From: Microvirga arabica
GTDB taxonomy: Bacteria; Pseudomonadota; Alphaproteobacteria; Rhizobiales; Beijerinckiaceae
DNA: 64,000 nt
Assembly: GCF_016811235.1 (NCBI RefSeq)
Contig: NZ_JAFBID010000026.1
Span: forward strand, 1 to 64,000
Direction of reading: 5' to 3'
Shown: piece by piece, positions 25,426 through 33,256 of the stretch
Position numbering within the stretch: position 1 is the stretch's first letter
Layout of the letters: each line of letters starts with the position of its first letter
Translations under genes and position numbers: made by a program
The notes under the pieces: model-generated
The model's input: the letters and a program-made list of their open reading frames with translations, nothing else
What the model was told of the DNA's origin: nothing
Database searches by the model: none

Positions 25426-26526
25426 ATGCTCAAGAACACCTTGTTAGCATCCGCTACTGCTTTGGCTCTTGGTGCGGTTGGTTTCGCCGGTGAGGCGCAG
25501 GCCCAGTTCGGCACGTCAGCCTGTGCCGGTCCGTACGCCACCCCAGCCGAGCGTGCCGCGCTGCCACCCTGTGGCCCAGAAGCCGGGTCGGGCGCTATGA
25601 TCGAGCGCGAAACGGTCCAGCGTGCCCGCACGGTCTATCGCCCTGAGACTGTCGAGAGCACCCAGACGGTTCTGCGGCCGCAGACCGTCCAGAGGGCTCG
25701 CACGGTCCAGGAGCAGGTGAACGTGCCCGTTGCACGTACGGTCGAGCAACCCGTGACCGTGCAGCGTCAGCGCACCGTGATGCAGCCCGAACAGGTGGCC
25801 GTGAACCAGACCGTGGTCGAGCGTGAGCAGATCCCGGTCACCCGGACCGTGATGCAACCTGAGCAGGTTACTGTGAGCCGCACCGTTACGGAGCGTCAGC
25901 AGGTGCCGGTCTCACGTACTGTTGTCGAGCGCCATCAGGTGCCCGTCTCGCGCACGGTCATGCAGCCTGAACAGGTGGCCGTGAACCGCACGATCACCGA
26001 GCGGGTTCCGGTGACGACCACGCAGACCGTGATGCGCCCCCACATCGTCTACCGGCCTGAAACCGTGCAGACGACGCAGATGGTGGAGCGACCCCGCACC
26101 ATCACCGAAACCCGCACCGTGATGCGGCCTCGCACTGTTACGGAGACCCAGACGGTGGAGCGTCCGCGCACCATCACGGAAACTCAGACGGTGATGCGGC
26201 CGCGGCAGGTGACGGAGTACCAGATTGTGGAGCGGCCCCGCACCGTCACGGCGAGGCGGACTGTAATGCGGCCCCGCACGGTGGTCGAGAACGACACCAT
26301 GATGCAGCGACGCACGATCGTGCAGAACCAGACCGTCACCCGGCCTCGTACAGTCGTGAGCAACGAGACGGTGGTGCGTCCGGAGCAGGTGCGCACCGCT
26401 CGCACGGTTCTTCGCCCTGAGACAGAGATCACGACCGGCAGCATTGACCGACGCATTGAGGTCGACGCTGACATCACCACCGGCAGCATCGAGCGCCGCC
26501 GCGTGCGCAACGTCAACTTCCAGTAA
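25426..26526 (+). CDS. Secreted protein made of 22 twelve-residue repeats
   Basis: 366 residues. Signal peptide LLASATALALGAVGFAGEAQAQ, then a short segment with two Cys (SACAGPY, LPPCGPE). Residues about 67-336 are 22 tandem units of exactly 12 residues plus one six-residue half unit (PETVQT) after unit 12. The consensus is (T/S/A)(R/Q)TVMRPRTVTE with Val/Ile at fixed positions. Two hexads with alternating Val predict a beta-solenoid or beta-stack; the sequence is strongly basic with acid at unit ends. The C-terminus holds ITTGSIDRR and ITTGSIERR. I recognise no family. A terminator follows at 26543. Confidence 0.75.
   Translation: MLKNTLLASATALALGAVGFAGEAQAQFGTSACAGPYATPAERAALPPCGPEAGSGAMIERETVQRARTVYRPETVESTQTVLRPQTVQRARTVQEQVNVPVARTVEQPVTVQRQRTVMQPEQVAVNQTVVEREQIPVTRTVMQPEQVTVSRTVTERQQVPVSRTVVERHQVPVSRTVMQPEQVAVNRTITERVPVTTTQTVMRPHIVYRPETVQTTQMVERPRTITETRTVMRPRTVTETQTVERPRTITETQTVMRPRQVTEYQIVERPRTVTARRTVMRPRTVVENDTMMQRRTIVQNQTVTRPRTVVSNETVVRPEQVRTARTVLRPETEITTGSIDRRIEVDADITTGSIERRRVRNVNFQ
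25624..26433 (+). repeat. Tandem 36-bp coding repeats
   Basis: The DNA encoding residues 67-336 of the preceding protein repeats with a 36-base period. Individual copies differ at many third positions, so the expansion is old. The best-conserved copies are in the part around 26090-26290. Confidence 0.7.
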
Positions 26527-26542
26527 GCCGACTACTAACGAA

Positions 26543-26575
26543 CGGAACGGGCCGGACTTGTGCCGGTCCGTTCCG
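26543..26575 (+). terminator. Hairpin after the repeat-protein gene
   Basis: CGGAACGGGCCGG pairs with CCGGTCCGTTCCG (one G-T pair) across a seven-base loop, 17 bases after the stop codon. No T-run follows. Confidence 0.55.
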
Positions 26576-26738
26576 GAGGTAAGCGCGAGATCTACTCCCG
26601 ATTAACTGAACTCGCCCGGCCGAGTAGACTATCGTTAAGGACAAGAAACTTTGCCTTTGACATGCACACGACGGTCCGATCGTGCTTTCACTTTATAGGA
26701 AGCATGGTGGCTTAGCTCGAGTTTGGCCACCTCAGAAC

Positions 26739-27125
26739 CTAGCATGCAGCCGTCGTGACAGGCGCTTCAGTAAGTGCTCCTCGCAAGACATCGCTAAAGG
26801 TCTGTTGTGAGAACGGCTTCGAAAGCAGGTAGTTGTGTTGGTAACGTTGGGGAAGAACGCTGGAATCGTACCCTGTTGTGAAGATGAATGGGATGCCGCG
26901 ATGGCGTAGGACATCCGCAATCGGATAGACCGCTAAGCCATCCAGATTGACGTCGAGAACGGCAAGGTCGAACTCAGCCTTGAGCGCCAACATCATGGCC
27001 TGCTCGAATTTGGCGGCCGGACCGACGACATGCCCTCCGAGATCGCACACCATGTCCTCAAGCAACATCGACACCATGGTTTCGTCTTCGACGACGAGAA
27101 CACGGGGTTGCCGCGGATCGTGCAT
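26739..27125 (-). CDS. Receiver-only response regulator
   Basis: 128 residues from the ATG at 27125 (the frame is open to 27182). Intact receiver: VLVVEDETMVSMLLEDMV, LAVLDVNLDGLAVYPIADVL, IFTTGYDS and LLSKPFSQQTFSDVL. It belongs to the subfamily of the protein at 34135 (about half of the residues match by eye), with DVN(L/I)xG and the YP(I/V)ADVL-x-x-RGIP signature found in receivers linked to HWE kinases. No output domain. Confidence 0.85.
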   Translation of the reverse strand: MHDPRQPRVLVVEDETMVSMLLEDMVCDLGGHVVGPAAKFEQAMMLALKAEFDLAVLDVNLDGLAVYPIADVLRHRGIPFIFTTGYDSSVLPQRYQHNYLLSKPFSQQTFSDVLRGALTEAPVTTAAC

Positions 27126-27267
27126 GGGAACCCTCTCAGTGGCTTGGACTTGGCGAATATATCTCTGCATGTGACACCTCATCGAGATGACGCCGTTGCC
27201 GGAGCGGATCGATGCACCTGCGCAGGAAGTGTCCTGCCGCCGTTGAGCGGCAGGACGGTCAGCTCGC

Positions 27268-28113
27268 CTACGGCTGTGCGGCCTGGATCTCGCGGGCCTC
27301 GCTGACGATCTGACCGAACACCGCGGATTCCGGATCGATCTCGAGCCCGAGCCTCTCGTTGAGCACCTTGACGGGCTCTTCCGGCACGCCCTGCTTCGAC
27401 AGTGCAGCCAGCGCCGTGGCGGCCGCGGTGATCTCCGCGTCAGTGATCTCGTCCTCGGTATCCGTGCCGAGCGTCAGCGCCTTCTCGTAAGTTGCGATCA
27501 ACCCGACCGTCGAGTGCGGTGCGGCATTCCGCCGGGCGGTTGCCGAGGCATTCACCGCGTTCATGCGGCCGAGCTTGGCGGTGTCGAGGCCGATGGTCTT
27601 GGCGCTGGAAGCTGCCCTCTTCGCGTCGGAGGAGACTGTCGTGCCGGCGTCCCTGGCATCACGCTTGGCATCGCGGGTGCTGCGCGCCTGCTCGGCCCTG
27701 GCCTGCCCCTTTGCGGAGGCATCGCTCGGGCCGGAGCTGCGGCCGCTGCGCTCGCCGCCACGGGAATTCTCGGCTCCACCGCCGCGCGACTCGCCGCCGG
27801 ATTTTCCTCCGGAGCCGCCGCCATGGCCGCCGGAGTTGCCGCCGCCGTTGCCGCCTCCGCCGCTATTGCCACCGCCGTTGCCGCCACCGCCGCCATTGCC
27901 GCCACCGCCGCCGTTCCCTCCGCCGTTGCCGCCTCCATTGCCTCCGCCGTTTCCGCCTCCGTTACCACCGCCATTGCCTCCCCCATCGCCGCCTTTGGCC
28001 TGGGCTTGTGATTTGTCGAGCTTGAGCGAAGTCAGGTCGAGAGACAGCGGTTGCAGGCTGACGGCGAGTCCCAGGGCAAGTGCCGAAACAGTCAAAGCAA
28101 GACGTCGTGTCAT
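27268..28113 (-). CDS. Secreted glycine-rich protein
   Basis: 281 residues from the ATG at 28113 (AAGGA ribosome-binding site). Signal peptide RRLALTVSALALGLAVSLQP. Residues about 35-115 are (GGNGGGN)n repeats, followed by a charged Ser/Ala/Arg region. A helical C-terminal domain (TVGLIATYEKALTLGTDTED, ALAALSKQGVPEEPVKVLNE, VFGQIVSEAREIQ) may be a globular module. It is divergent from the DUF6502 gene at 28238 and shares the glycine-rich style of the DUF5666 protein in that operon, so the three may be functionally linked. Confidence 0.7.
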   Translation of the reverse strand: MTRRLALTVSALALGLAVSLQPLSLDLTSLKLDKSQAQAKGGDGGGNGGGNGGGNGGGNGGGNGGGNGGGGGNGGGGGNGGGNSGGGGNGGGNSGGHGGGSGGKSGGESRGGGAENSRGGERSGRSSGPSDASAKGQARAEQARSTRDAKRDARDAGTTVSSDAKRAASSAKTIGLDTAKLGRMNAVNASATARRNAAPHSTVGLIATYEKALTLGTDTEDEITDAEITAAATALAALSKQGVPEEPVKVLNERLGLEIDPESAVFGQIVSEAREIQAAQP

Positions 28114-28178
28114 GAGGTTTCCTTTCAAAATGAGTAAGCCTTTGAGCCCCCTTACCCTGAGACGTATGTGAGAAATTT

Positions 28179-28202
28179 TCCCACGTCAACCTTGATGTGG
28201 GA
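28179..28202. promoter_or_regulatory. Palindromic operator candidate between divergent genes
   Basis: TCCCACGTCAA, CC, TTGATGTGGGA: two 11-base arms with one mismatch. It sits midway between the start codons at 28113 (minus) and 28238 (plus). A further CCCAC occurs at 28209. A dimeric regulator could bind here and control both transcripts. Confidence 0.5.
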
Positions 28203-28237
28203 TTGCTTCCCACGGCTGATCGGCCTATTTAGACACC

Positions 28238-29107
28238 ATGTCCGGCGATGCTCCCCGCTCCCTCGAACCAGCCAAGCTGCATGCGCCCCTGGCGCGCCTG
28301 CTGCGCCCCCTCGTGCGGCTCCTGATCCGGAGCGGGATCACGTTTCCCATGCTGGCGGAGCTGCTGCGAGAGCTTTACGTGAACGTCGCCGAGCATGACT
28401 TCGCCCTTCAAGGCAAGGAGCAGACGGACAGCCGCGTCAGCCTCCTGACTGGCATCCACCGCAAGGAAGTCCGCCGGCTGCGAGGCGCCGGCGCCCCGGT
28501 CAACACGGTCCCAGCGACCGTCTCGCAGACGAGCCGCATTCTGGCCCGCTGGCTCGCGGACCCGGACTTCACCGGCCCCGACGGACGCCCCCTGCCTCTC
28601 CCCCGCACGGCCGAGCCGTCGCACCCCTCCTTCGAGCGCCTCGTCGCCTCGGTCACGCGCGACGTGCGCCCCCGCGCCGTGCTCGACGAGTGGGTCGACC
28701 GCAAGCTGGTGGTGCTGGACGACAAGGATCGCGCCGTGCTGGCCGAGGCGGCCTACGTGCCGCGCGGTGGAGATGACCAGCAGCTCTACTATCTGGGGCG
28801 CAACCTGCACGACCACATCGCCGCCGCGGTGGCGAACGTGGAAGCTGGGTCACCGCCCTTTCTGGAACGTGCGGTCCACTACGACGGGCTGACCAAGGAA
28901 CTGGCCGAGCAGTTGCAGCAGCGCTCCCGCGACGTGGCCATGGAGGCTCTCCACACGCTGAACCGTGAAGCCCATGCCGCCAGCGACAAGGCTCCCCCGG
29001 GACAGTGGCGGTGGAATTTCGGCGTTTATGTCTATTCCGAAGAGGTCGTGCCGCCATCCGCTGCAGCGACATCCACCGACACCAGAGACAAGGGAGCCAA
29101 GCCGTGA
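28238..29107 (+). CDS. DUF6502 family protein
   Basis: 289 residues, cytosolic. The N-terminus (LLRPLVRLLIRSGITFPMLAEL, LREVY-like LYVNVAEHDF) and SRVSLLTGIHRKEVRRLR look like a winged-helix/HTH module. ARWLADPDFTGPDGRPLPLP and FERLVASVTRDVRPRAVLDEW are typical of DUF6502. The C-terminal part is helical. It is followed with a 4-base overlap (GTGA) by the DUF5666 gene, a pairing I recall from other proteobacteria. It probably acts as a regulator of the exported partner. Confidence 0.75.
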   Translation: MSGDAPRSLEPAKLHAPLARLLRPLVRLLIRSGITFPMLAELLRELYVNVAEHDFALQGKEQTDSRVSLLTGIHRKEVRRLRGAGAPVNTVPATVSQTSRILARWLADPDFTGPDGRPLPLPRTAEPSHPSFERLVASVTRDVRPRAVLDEWVDRKLVVLDDKDRAVLAEAAYVPRGGDDQQLYYLGRNLHDHIAAAVANVEAGSPPFLERAVHYDGLTKELAEQLQQRSRDVAMEALHTLNREAHAASDKAPPGQWRWNFGVYVYSEEVVPPSAAATSTDTRDKGAKP

Positions 29108-30423
29108 AGCATCACGCCGCTTCGCTCGCACGAACCCATGCGCTCTGGCTGGTGGCGCTGGTTCTGCTTGTCGCCTCATTGACCCTTGCATGGGGCCAGA
29201 ACGGACAGGACCGCGGCATCGGCGGCACCGGGGTCGTGTCCGACGATCCAGACGGTGACCGGGGCATCGGCGGCACGGGCATGATGGGCCGCATCCGCGG
29301 GTTCGGCAGCATCATCGTCAACGGCCGGCATGTGAACTACGCACCCGACGTGCCGGTGCGGATCGACGGACAGACCCGCGCGGTTTCCGACCTGAAGATC
29401 GGTCAGGTGGTGCGGGTGGTGGCCGAAAACCGCAACGGCGTGCTGGCCACGCGGCAGATCGATGTGACCAGCGAGGTTGTTGGCCCCATCGAGGCGACAG
29501 GCAGGAAGACCCTGACGGTGCTCGGTCAGACTGTCGCCACGCAGGCGCTGGGCACCCCAGGCCACTGGCAGCGCGGCGACCGCGTGGCGGTGTTCGGCCT
29601 GCGGCGGCCGGATGGCACGATCGTTGCAAGCCTGATCGAGCGGCGGGAGGGCGGATCGGACCGGATTGCCGGCCAGGTGACAAGATCGCGCAATGGCAGC
29701 CTCGGGATCGGAACATTGAAGCTCGCCGGGGTGGATCCTGCCCTCGTCGGCAATCGGGTCGTGCTCGAAGGATCCTATGCCAATGGCACGCTCCAGGTGA
29801 CCGGGACGGCCCGGGAACGGGATCTCCTGGGAGCGAATGTCCGGCGGTTCTCCATCGAGGCCTATGTGGAGCGGACACGGAACGGGTTGCGGCTCGGTTC
29901 GGGGCTCGAGGTGACGGGCCGCCCCGCCTCGACCCTGCCGGTCGGGTCCTATGCGCCGGCGGTAGTGACCGTCGTGACCGATCGGAGGGGCCGTCTCGGC
30001 ATCGAGGGGGTGTCTCTCGAAGGACAACCAACGTCATCGCGCGGATTGAGCCAGGGGGTGGATCGCGAAAACTCGCGCAACACGCCGGCGGATGCACGAG
30101 GTCGCGGGCCCGCCCCGCGCGATACGCATCCGGGATCCGGCTCGTCCCGCCGGGATTCTTCGCTGGGAGACGCTCGCGGGCGCGATGGCCACGGCGGGTC
30201 ATCCGGCAATCGCTCAGGCGACGGCGGCAATAACGGCAATGGCAACGGTGGCGGCAACCAGGGCGGAGGCAGAGGCGGCGATCACGGCGGAGGCGGACCT
30301 GGTGGTGGCTCCGGCGGCTCCGGTGCAGGCGGCGGTGGCGGCAATGGCAACGGCGGCGGGAATGGAGGCGACCAGGGCGGGGGCGGCAATGGTGATGGCA
30401 ACGGAGGCGGAGGCAAACGCTGA
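29104..30423 (+). CDS. Secreted DUF5666 protein with glycine-rich tail
   Basis: 439 residues from the GTG at 29104, which overlaps the previous stop codon (GTGA) and has GGGAG upstream. Signal peptide around LWLVALVLLVASLTLAWGQ. GQDRGIGGTGVV and DRGIGGTGMMGRI are the opening repeats common to DUF5666 proteins. Then come OB-like repeats (IRGFGSIIVNGRHVNYAPDV, LKIGQVVRVVAENR, and similar blocks near 170, 215 and 285). The last 90 residues are Gly/Asn-rich. Periplasmic or surface-exposed, translationally coupled to DUF6502. Confidence 0.8.
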   Translation: MKHHAASLARTHALWLVALVLLVASLTLAWGQNGQDRGIGGTGVVSDDPDGDRGIGGTGMMGRIRGFGSIIVNGRHVNYAPDVPVRIDGQTRAVSDLKIGQVVRVVAENRNGVLATRQIDVTSEVVGPIEATGRKTLTVLGQTVATQALGTPGHWQRGDRVAVFGLRRPDGTIVASLIERREGGSDRIAGQVTRSRNGSLGIGTLKLAGVDPALVGNRVVLEGSYANGTLQVTGTARERDLLGANVRRFSIEAYVERTRNGLRLGSGLEVTGRPASTLPVGSYAPAVVTVVTDRRGRLGIEGVSLEGQPTSSRGLSQGVDRENSRNTPADARGRGPAPRDTHPGSGSSRRDSSLGDARGRDGHGGSSGNRSGDGGNNGNGNGGGNQGGGRGGDHGGGGPGGGSGGSGAGGGGGNGNGGGNGGDQGGGGNGDGNGGGGKR

Positions 30424-30686
30424 CAGAATCGGCATGGTCCCGCGTCTTTCCCATTATGTGCCGCACGATGCAACTCGTATCATAAGGATCGGCGACAAGA
30501 CCGCATTACCTCGTTTTGCACCGGATCGACTCGGCGCAGGGCATTCGGTGCTTCTTTTCCTTGAAGGTCAAACAGGACTTGGATTGGTATTGCGCCATCA
30601 TGATACAAGATGTGCAGAAGCCGCTAGACCAACGAAGCCAAATCTTGCAACTTTGATATAAAACTTTCAGCCTTAAAGAAAGAATA
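30424..30686. other. Intergenic, no gene seen
   Basis: AT content rises toward 30690, where the candidate sRNA promoter begins. Confidence 0.3.
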
Positions 30687-30716
30687 TTGCCAACCCAAGC
30701 AGATCTGTATTATTAT
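30687..30716 (+). promoter_or_regulatory. Sigma-70-like promoter of the candidate sRNA
   Basis: TTGCCA at 30687-30692 and TATTAT at 30711-30716, separated by 18 bases. A transcript would begin near 30722. Confidence 0.5.
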
Positions 30717-30721
30717 CTTGC

Positions 30722-30800
30722 ATGACGGTTCTTCGTCATCGTCGCTCCCTTTGGGTTCCTCCGGACCTCACCTCAAGCCGCTTGGAACAGCGGCTTTTTC
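30722..30800 (+). ncRNA. Candidate trans-acting small RNA, about 80 nt
   Basis: The 5' end folds as ATGACG, GTTCTT, CGTCAT. A single-stranded pyrimidine-rich stretch follows with CTCCCT at 30745-30750 and TTCCTCC near 30756, both able to pair with Shine-Dalgarno sequences. It ends with a terminator: AAGCCGCT (30775-30782), six-base loop, AGCGGCTT (30789-30796), then TTTC. A sigma-70-like promoter lies just upstream. This is the architecture of Hfq-dependent alphaproteobacterial sRNAs such as AbcR/alpha-r14. I do not claim membership of a given family. No protein frame explains it. Confidence 0.55.
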
Positions 30801-30804
30801 TTTG

Positions 30805-31187
30805 CCTCGTGTGACAACCACGGATCGTTTACCTGATTGTGGCAGGATGCTGTCACCGGGCGCGTTGCGTATCAGCCCGACCCAATGCGGAGTCGCCCCT
30901 CCGCTCACGCCTTGGCTGGGACCTTCTGGAACCACTCCTGGCCAGGGCGATGCTGTTTCCGGGCTACCTTTCGTTCCAGAGTGTAAGCCATTAGGAACTT
31001 TGGCTTATCCGTTTGCTCCGTTGTGGATCAGCCGAACCGGCATACCGTCGATCACGTGGCGTAGTAGTCCCCCGCATAGCCACGGACGCCCTGGCCGGAG
31101 ATCCCCAAACCTTCCTTCGGCTGGGGCGTGCTTTTGCGCCGGTTGCTCTCGCGCGAAAGCAGCCCGCAATCCTCAACATTGCTGCGG
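30805..31187. other. Intergenic, about 380 bases, no supported gene
   Basis: Open frames here (30718-31191 plus) span the sRNA and have no ribosome-binding site or protein character. Confidence 0.35.
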
Positions 31188-31415
31188 CTAATTCAGTGTC
31201 GGCTCCAGGGGAACAGACAATAGAACATAGCCCGCAGGACAGACCACCTCAAGCCGCCAGCCCTGCCAGGACTCGCCAAGCTCCATGACCTCGCCGCGCA
31301 TGTCTTCAATGGCTTGCCGCGCGAAGAGCTGCATCGTCTCAAGGTCTGAGACCTCGATCCCCGTATCGTCCGGGATGACTTCGTGACTGTTCACCAGATG
31401 AAAGTAGCAGCGCAT
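31188..31415 (-). CDS. DUF6894 family protein
   Basis: 75 residues beginning MRCYFHLVNSHEVIPDDTGI and containing EVSDLETMQLFARQAIEDMRGE, the pattern of DUF6894 (a short beta pair with D-x-x-G-x-E, then a helix). The family is widespread in Hyphomicrobiales and has no known role. Normal length, cytosolic. No operon partner. Confidence 0.75.
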   Translation of the reverse strand: MRCYFHLVNSHEVIPDDTGIEVSDLETMQLFARQAIEDMRGEVMELGESWQGWRLEVVCPAGYVLLSVPLEPTLN

Positions 31416-31628
31416 CGGCGACCTCTGGACAGCAACGCAGCACAGGGCTGCTCAAGCCAGACCTTGGCCCGCAAGAGATCACCGGATTGAGGTCCTAGTG
31501 CGGCACTCTAGTCTCAAGGCCGAGGTTCGCCAATAAGACAAGTTGGCTATGGATGAGCAGGGAATAAATCCTGAGCACATCCGTTTAGTCCTGATCGGGT
31601 TGCTTCTGCCAATCAAGAAACACTGGCT

Positions 31629-32093
31629 ATGATCGTGGTTGCCTACGCAGTTATCAGCCTCATGGCTGCCCTCCTGACAACTGTGGCGGCGGTGTTGCTC
31701 ACCTCTTTGTCTGCCTTGGAGGTCGTGGGCTGCGCTATTCTGGCTGCCAACGTCGCCCCGCTTGGCCTAGCCGTTCTCATCGCGAGTTCCAGAAGCCTGA
31801 ATCAGGGCCGTAATCAGGTTCGCTACGGCGCACAAGAACACTGCAGTTGGAGTGCCATGAGAAAGAAGGATTGGTCAAAGAAACGCTGGAGCACCGGTGA
31901 TGTGGCCTACCTGGGGGCCCTGCTCGGCATGCTCATCGCGGGCGCCCATGTCTTCTGGCATGTTTTTCAAGACAATCTGCCGAGCGAAGATCCGCTGGTT
32001 CATATCACGGTTGATCTCATCGCCGGTACCCTGGGTGTTGCAGGTCTGTTTGGCAGTGTCTCCGGCATCCGGAACTGGCTGATGCGGGTGTGA
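31629..32093 (+). CDS. Four-span membrane protein, hypothetical
   Basis: 154 residues with two hydrophobic pairs. The first pair (VVAYAVISLMAALLTTVAAV, VVGCAILAANVAPLGLAVLI) precedes a basic loop (AMRKKDWSKKRWS). The second pair is DVAYLGALLGMLIAGAHVFW and ITVDLIAGTLGVAGLFGSVS. An internal ATG at 31857 could start a shorter two-span protein if the upstream part is not translated. No family recognised. Confidence 0.45.
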   Translation: MIVVAYAVISLMAALLTTVAAVLLTSLSALEVVGCAILAANVAPLGLAVLIASSRSLNQGRNQVRYGAQEHCSWSAMRKKDWSKKRWSTGDVAYLGALLGMLIAGAHVFWHVFQDNLPSEDPLVHITVDLIAGTLGVAGLFGSVSGIRNWLMRV

Positions 32094-32570
32094 GAAGAAG
32101 GTCCGCAGGGCTCCGGCATAACTTCTATCAACAATAGCTCTCGGCTTCTAAAAAGGACAAGCGTTAGGGCACCTCTCACCGGAATTGGTCCTTGAGGCCT
32201 GCGAGCTGAGGATATCGTCGCCAGCGGCCGATACCTGCGGGGGCTTCCACCAACAACAAAAGCGCATGGGCAAAAGCGAGCGAGGAGCTTGGCATAGTCA
32301 TGGTCAAGGCCGCCACTGCGGTGCTGTATGTCCTTCAGTTCTACGAACATGACCTCGCCAGAATGGCGGCGAGAGCCGCATCAGGAACCCTGGCAGGTAC
32401 GACCGTGCCCTCGTTCGAATGGTGAATTCCGGCAGGATCGACTTTGGTGTCGAGCTTCTCACCATGCGGGGACGCCAGATGTCGTAATCCGGGCGCAATC
32501 TCCGGAAAAGCTTCCTGGACTAACTCGGGTCCGCCGGCCATTAGCCGGCTGTGGCGTGCGGATTTTGATG
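32094..32570. other. Intergenic, about 480 bases, no supported gene
   Basis: Frames open through here (32328 upstream of the HTH gene) lack protein-like character before the ATG at 32571. Confidence 0.35.
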
Positions 32571-32870
32571 ATGCTTACTCATAGGAAGATTTGGCAAGCG
32601 ATCGATACGGTTGCGGAAAACTGCGACCTGACCGCCTCAGGACTTGCCCGCAAATGTGGTCTGGATCCGACCACGCTCAACGTCTCCAAGCGGATCGGCC
32701 CTGACGGACGGGAGCGCTGGCCCTCAACCCAGACCATTGCGAGGCTTCTTGAGGTGGCTGAGATGGATCTCAAGACCTTCGGGGAGCTGGTGGAATCGTT
32801 GCCGCATACTCCTAACGTCCGGACGAGGAAGTCACGCCTGAAGGCGGCCCAGGATGCTGCGCAATTGTGA
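32571..32870 (+). CDS. Small helix-turn-helix regulator, paralogue of the gene at 7183
   Basis: 99 residues: MLTHRKIWQAIDTVAENCDL, HTH (TASGLARKCGLDPTTLNVSK), RERWPSTQTIARLLEVAEMD, then a basic tail. It matches the protein at 7183 at most positions in the first 65 residues. An in-frame ATG at 32568 is equivalent. As in the paralogue, there is no S24 peptidase half. Probably a DNA-binding regulator; its operator is not identified. Confidence 0.75.
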   Translation: MLTHRKIWQAIDTVAENCDLTASGLARKCGLDPTTLNVSKRIGPDGRERWPSTQTIARLLEVAEMDLKTFGELVESLPHTPNVRTRKSRLKAAQDAAQL

Positions 32871-33093
32871 CCCTCTCAGCCTTCACCTGCCGTTTTGCCT
32901 GACTTTGGCGACAGAACGCCTGTCGAAGAAAGGGCCCGCCGATGGCAAATCGGGGGCCCAGTTGGAAGGTGTAGGTGAACAATCCTTCACCTGACTAACC
33001 CTTAAGGGGTAGGCGGGTTCCAGCTTGACCGCCTTTGCGCAGGGGAATGGGCACCTACTCCGTCTGATTAATCCCGAGGGGCACACCCTTTCG
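32871..33093. other. Intergenic upstream of the LuxR-type regulator
   Basis: CTTAAGGGG near 33000 and CCTTCACC repeats are visible but no convincing gene. Together with 33119-33256 it forms a region of about 390 bases with only a promoter-like motif. Confidence 0.3.
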
Positions 33094-33118
33094 GGAACTT
33101 CCATGTAGTAGCGTGGTT
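33094..33118 (+). promoter_or_regulatory. Possible EcfG-type promoter
   Basis: GGAAC, 16 bases, GGTT, one base off consensus, 139 bases before the ATG at 33257. Confidence 0.35.
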
Positions 33119-33256
33119 AATGCGCCGACACGCTCAAGCTTCAGCACCTCCGATCCACAGGGCTCTCTGGCCCGACGGATCTGCCTGCTCACGGCAGGTG
33201 GAACGGGAATGCTTTGACGCCGAGGCGGTCTGACAAGAGCAAGGGGTACCCGGAAG

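Noticed and set aside
27563-28171. Proline-rich plus-strand frame of 202 residues
   Set aside because: Antisense to the glycine-rich gene at 27268, which has a signal peptide and ribosome-binding site.
27500-30420. CRISPR-like or satellite DNA
   Set aside because: The repeats are GGN/GGC codon runs inside glycine-rich coding regions, with no fixed spacers.
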